Assembly: GCF_004359215.1 (NCBI RefSeq)
Contig: NC_090613.1
Location: 4,131,637 to 4,171,928 of the forward strand
Reading direction: 5' to 3'
DNA from: Bremia lactucae
Lineage: Eukaryota > Oomycota > Peronosporomycetes > Peronosporales > Peronosporaceae
Length of the DNA: 40,292 nucleotides
This document shows, piece after piece, positions 39,039 through 40,292 of this stretch; within the stretch, counting starts at the first letter, position 1, and every line of letters begins with the position of its first letter. The position numbers were made by a program, and so were the translations under genes. The notes beneath the pieces were generated by a model, which was not told where the DNA came from, ran no database searches, and saw nothing but the letters and a program-made list of their open reading frames with translations.

Positions 39039-40262
39039 ATGTTAGATGATAATGGAAATACGAATCATGTTTCGCGTGATAGCTACTCCTTCCTAAGTGA
39101 CATAGAAAGGAGTGCGGTCGAACGACTGAGTTCGAACGTAGAGAATGTCATCCTGGCCATGCTATCAGGTCTGGAGAGAGATGCTCTCCATTCAGCCATT
39201 GCCAAGTTCATATAACATGAATTTGACGAGGCGAAGGAGAAAGTAGCCTTGCTTAATCAGCAAGGCTCACAACAGGCAGAACTGTTGAGTTTGCACACGC
39301 GTCGTCCGGAAACCTTAAGATTGGCATCTCTAAGTATAGGGAAGTCGAAGAAGACCCCCTCTTAAGGTGGTTCGTCGAAGTGGACGATGCCATAAAGGCT
39401 CGTCACATCATCGACGAGCAATTACACGTCGCATTTGCTCAATCAAATTTGGCAGGTCGTGCCAAAACTTGGGCAATAGGCCTTGAGCTGTGCGACCCAT
39501 ATGTCTTCCAGTCGCTAGAGGCTTTTAAAGCCCTTTCAAGGGACTTAGAAAGTTCCTTGGACTAGCGGCGTACTTGCACAAGTACTCCCGCAATTATGCC
39601 GAGATGACAGTTCATCTGTCTCGTCTCTTGAAAAAAGACGAGAAATGGCTATGGCACGCTGATTGTCAGTTTCCCCGCTCAAACAGGCGTTTGAACCGCC
39701 CAGGGCGCAGTTCAGAGCTCGATTAGAGCTTTTGAAACTCAATAAAGGCAAGCGTGATGTTCACGCTTATGCCCAGCACATGCGACTCTTAGCGAGTTGT
39801 ATCACGAACAACCCAGTTCATGAACACACGTTGATTACGGTGTTCATGCAAGGTCTTACGGATGGACCCGCAAAGACCCACCTGTTTCGCTTGGAACTGG
39901 ATACACTTGAAGAAGCAATATCCGTTGCGGGACAGGAGGACTTTAGCTTGAGACAGGCTCAAGCTATTTCGTCATCATATCGTTCTCCAAGACGACACGA
40001 ACTGTGAGGTCCAGAACCTATGGACCTCTCTTATGTCGAAAGCGAGAGACCTCGCTTTTTGAACAACAAGCGATCGCAGAAACGCAATCGCTGTAAGAAG
40101 TTAGGACACTACGCTCATGAGTGTAGTGCTCCACGACCAGTACCGAGAAGTACTGAACGTAGTTATGGACCGAATGCCAAAAAGGGCAACGGTCGCGGGT
40201 CCGACGTTGTTGCGAAATCGCAACAGCGAGGCGGACCGCGAAAAAACGGTCCAGGTCAGTAG
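39039..40262 (+). pseudogene. Family A gag (broken, with an inserted RT segment)
   Basis: ATG at 39039 opens 59 codons to a TAA near 39216. The same frame continues to about 39315, where a one-base shift moves it to the frame of 39380-39565 (AIKARHIIDEQLHVAF, GRAKTWAIGLEL, VFQSLEAFKAL). At about 39530-39675 the reading frame is that of RT thumb (GLAAYLHKYSRNYAEMTVHL). The last frame (39663-40262) carries the capsid end (FEPPRAQFRARLELLKL, GKRDVHAYAQHMR, GLTDGPAKTHLF), a TGA at 40005, and a zinc knuckle CKKLGHYAHEC whose first half (usually CxxC) is degraded. It packages element RNA when intact; this copy cannot. Confidence 0.75.
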
Positions 40263-40292
40263 TGGCGCAACGCCCTACTGATCCAGCAACCT

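Larger units (their letters stand above)
38983..40292 (+). mobile_element. Family A Ty3/gypsy internal region (continues off right edge)
   Basis: Starts after the 38230-38982 LTR with PBS, then gag in damaged frames to the window end. At least 23 short hairpins were read across it. Confidence 0.88.

Overview
The window reads as nuclear DNA of an oomycete, probably a Phytophthora or downy-mildew relative. The genes have few, short GT-AG introns (68, 77 and 69 bp) and sit in one very compact island. The rest is fragmented Ty3/gypsy and Ty1/copia elements plus a broken, duplicated kinase of the type found at the C-terminus of Crinkler (CRN) effectors. Species is not determinable from the window alone.

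Layout. 1-858: 3' end of a plus-strand Ty3/gypsy element ('family A') with an antisense reading frame, polypurine tract and LTR. 859-4061: two copies of a broken CRN-type kinase in inverted orientation around a 2 kb spacer. 4062-13.2 kb: a degraded Ty1/copia element split at a GTCCT target site by a 5.8 kb minus-strand chromodomain Ty3/gypsy element ('family B', 5860-11687) with 99% identical LTRs. 13.3-14.0 kb: a cluster of tRNA-like (SINE-type) sequences. 14.0-21.6 kb: a scrapyard of family A pieces on both strands, including two diverging pol halves meeting near 17.15 kb.

22.2-34.4 kb is the host gene island: NUP214-like nucleoporin (minus, 3 exons), NUP85-like nucleoporin (minus), an ELM1/DUF1022-family protein (plus, 2 exons; its ATG is 47 bp from that of NUP85) and translation factor eIF5 (minus, stops 81 bp from ELM1). 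The first two are nuclear pore subunits lying head to tail. Downstream of this, 33.8-36.1 kb is repeated at 36.4-38.98 kb with about 98% identity, across a 3-N gap and beside an inverted LTR fragment, so the second eIF5 is truncated. The window ends inside another family A element (LTR 38230-38982, PBS, then a damaged gag).

The most unusual signal is in family A. Its coding DNA is a nearly continuous string of short perfect hairpins (stems 6-11 bp, loops mostly 2-12 nt, roughly one per 35-60 bp). It appears in gag at the right end, in the antisense frame at the left end, and in the 14.4-15.3 and 17.5-19.7 kb fragments. I did not see it in the family B element or in the host genes, which serve as internal controls. 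A second point is that family A carries an antisense open reading frame between pol and the 3' LTR, seen twice here.
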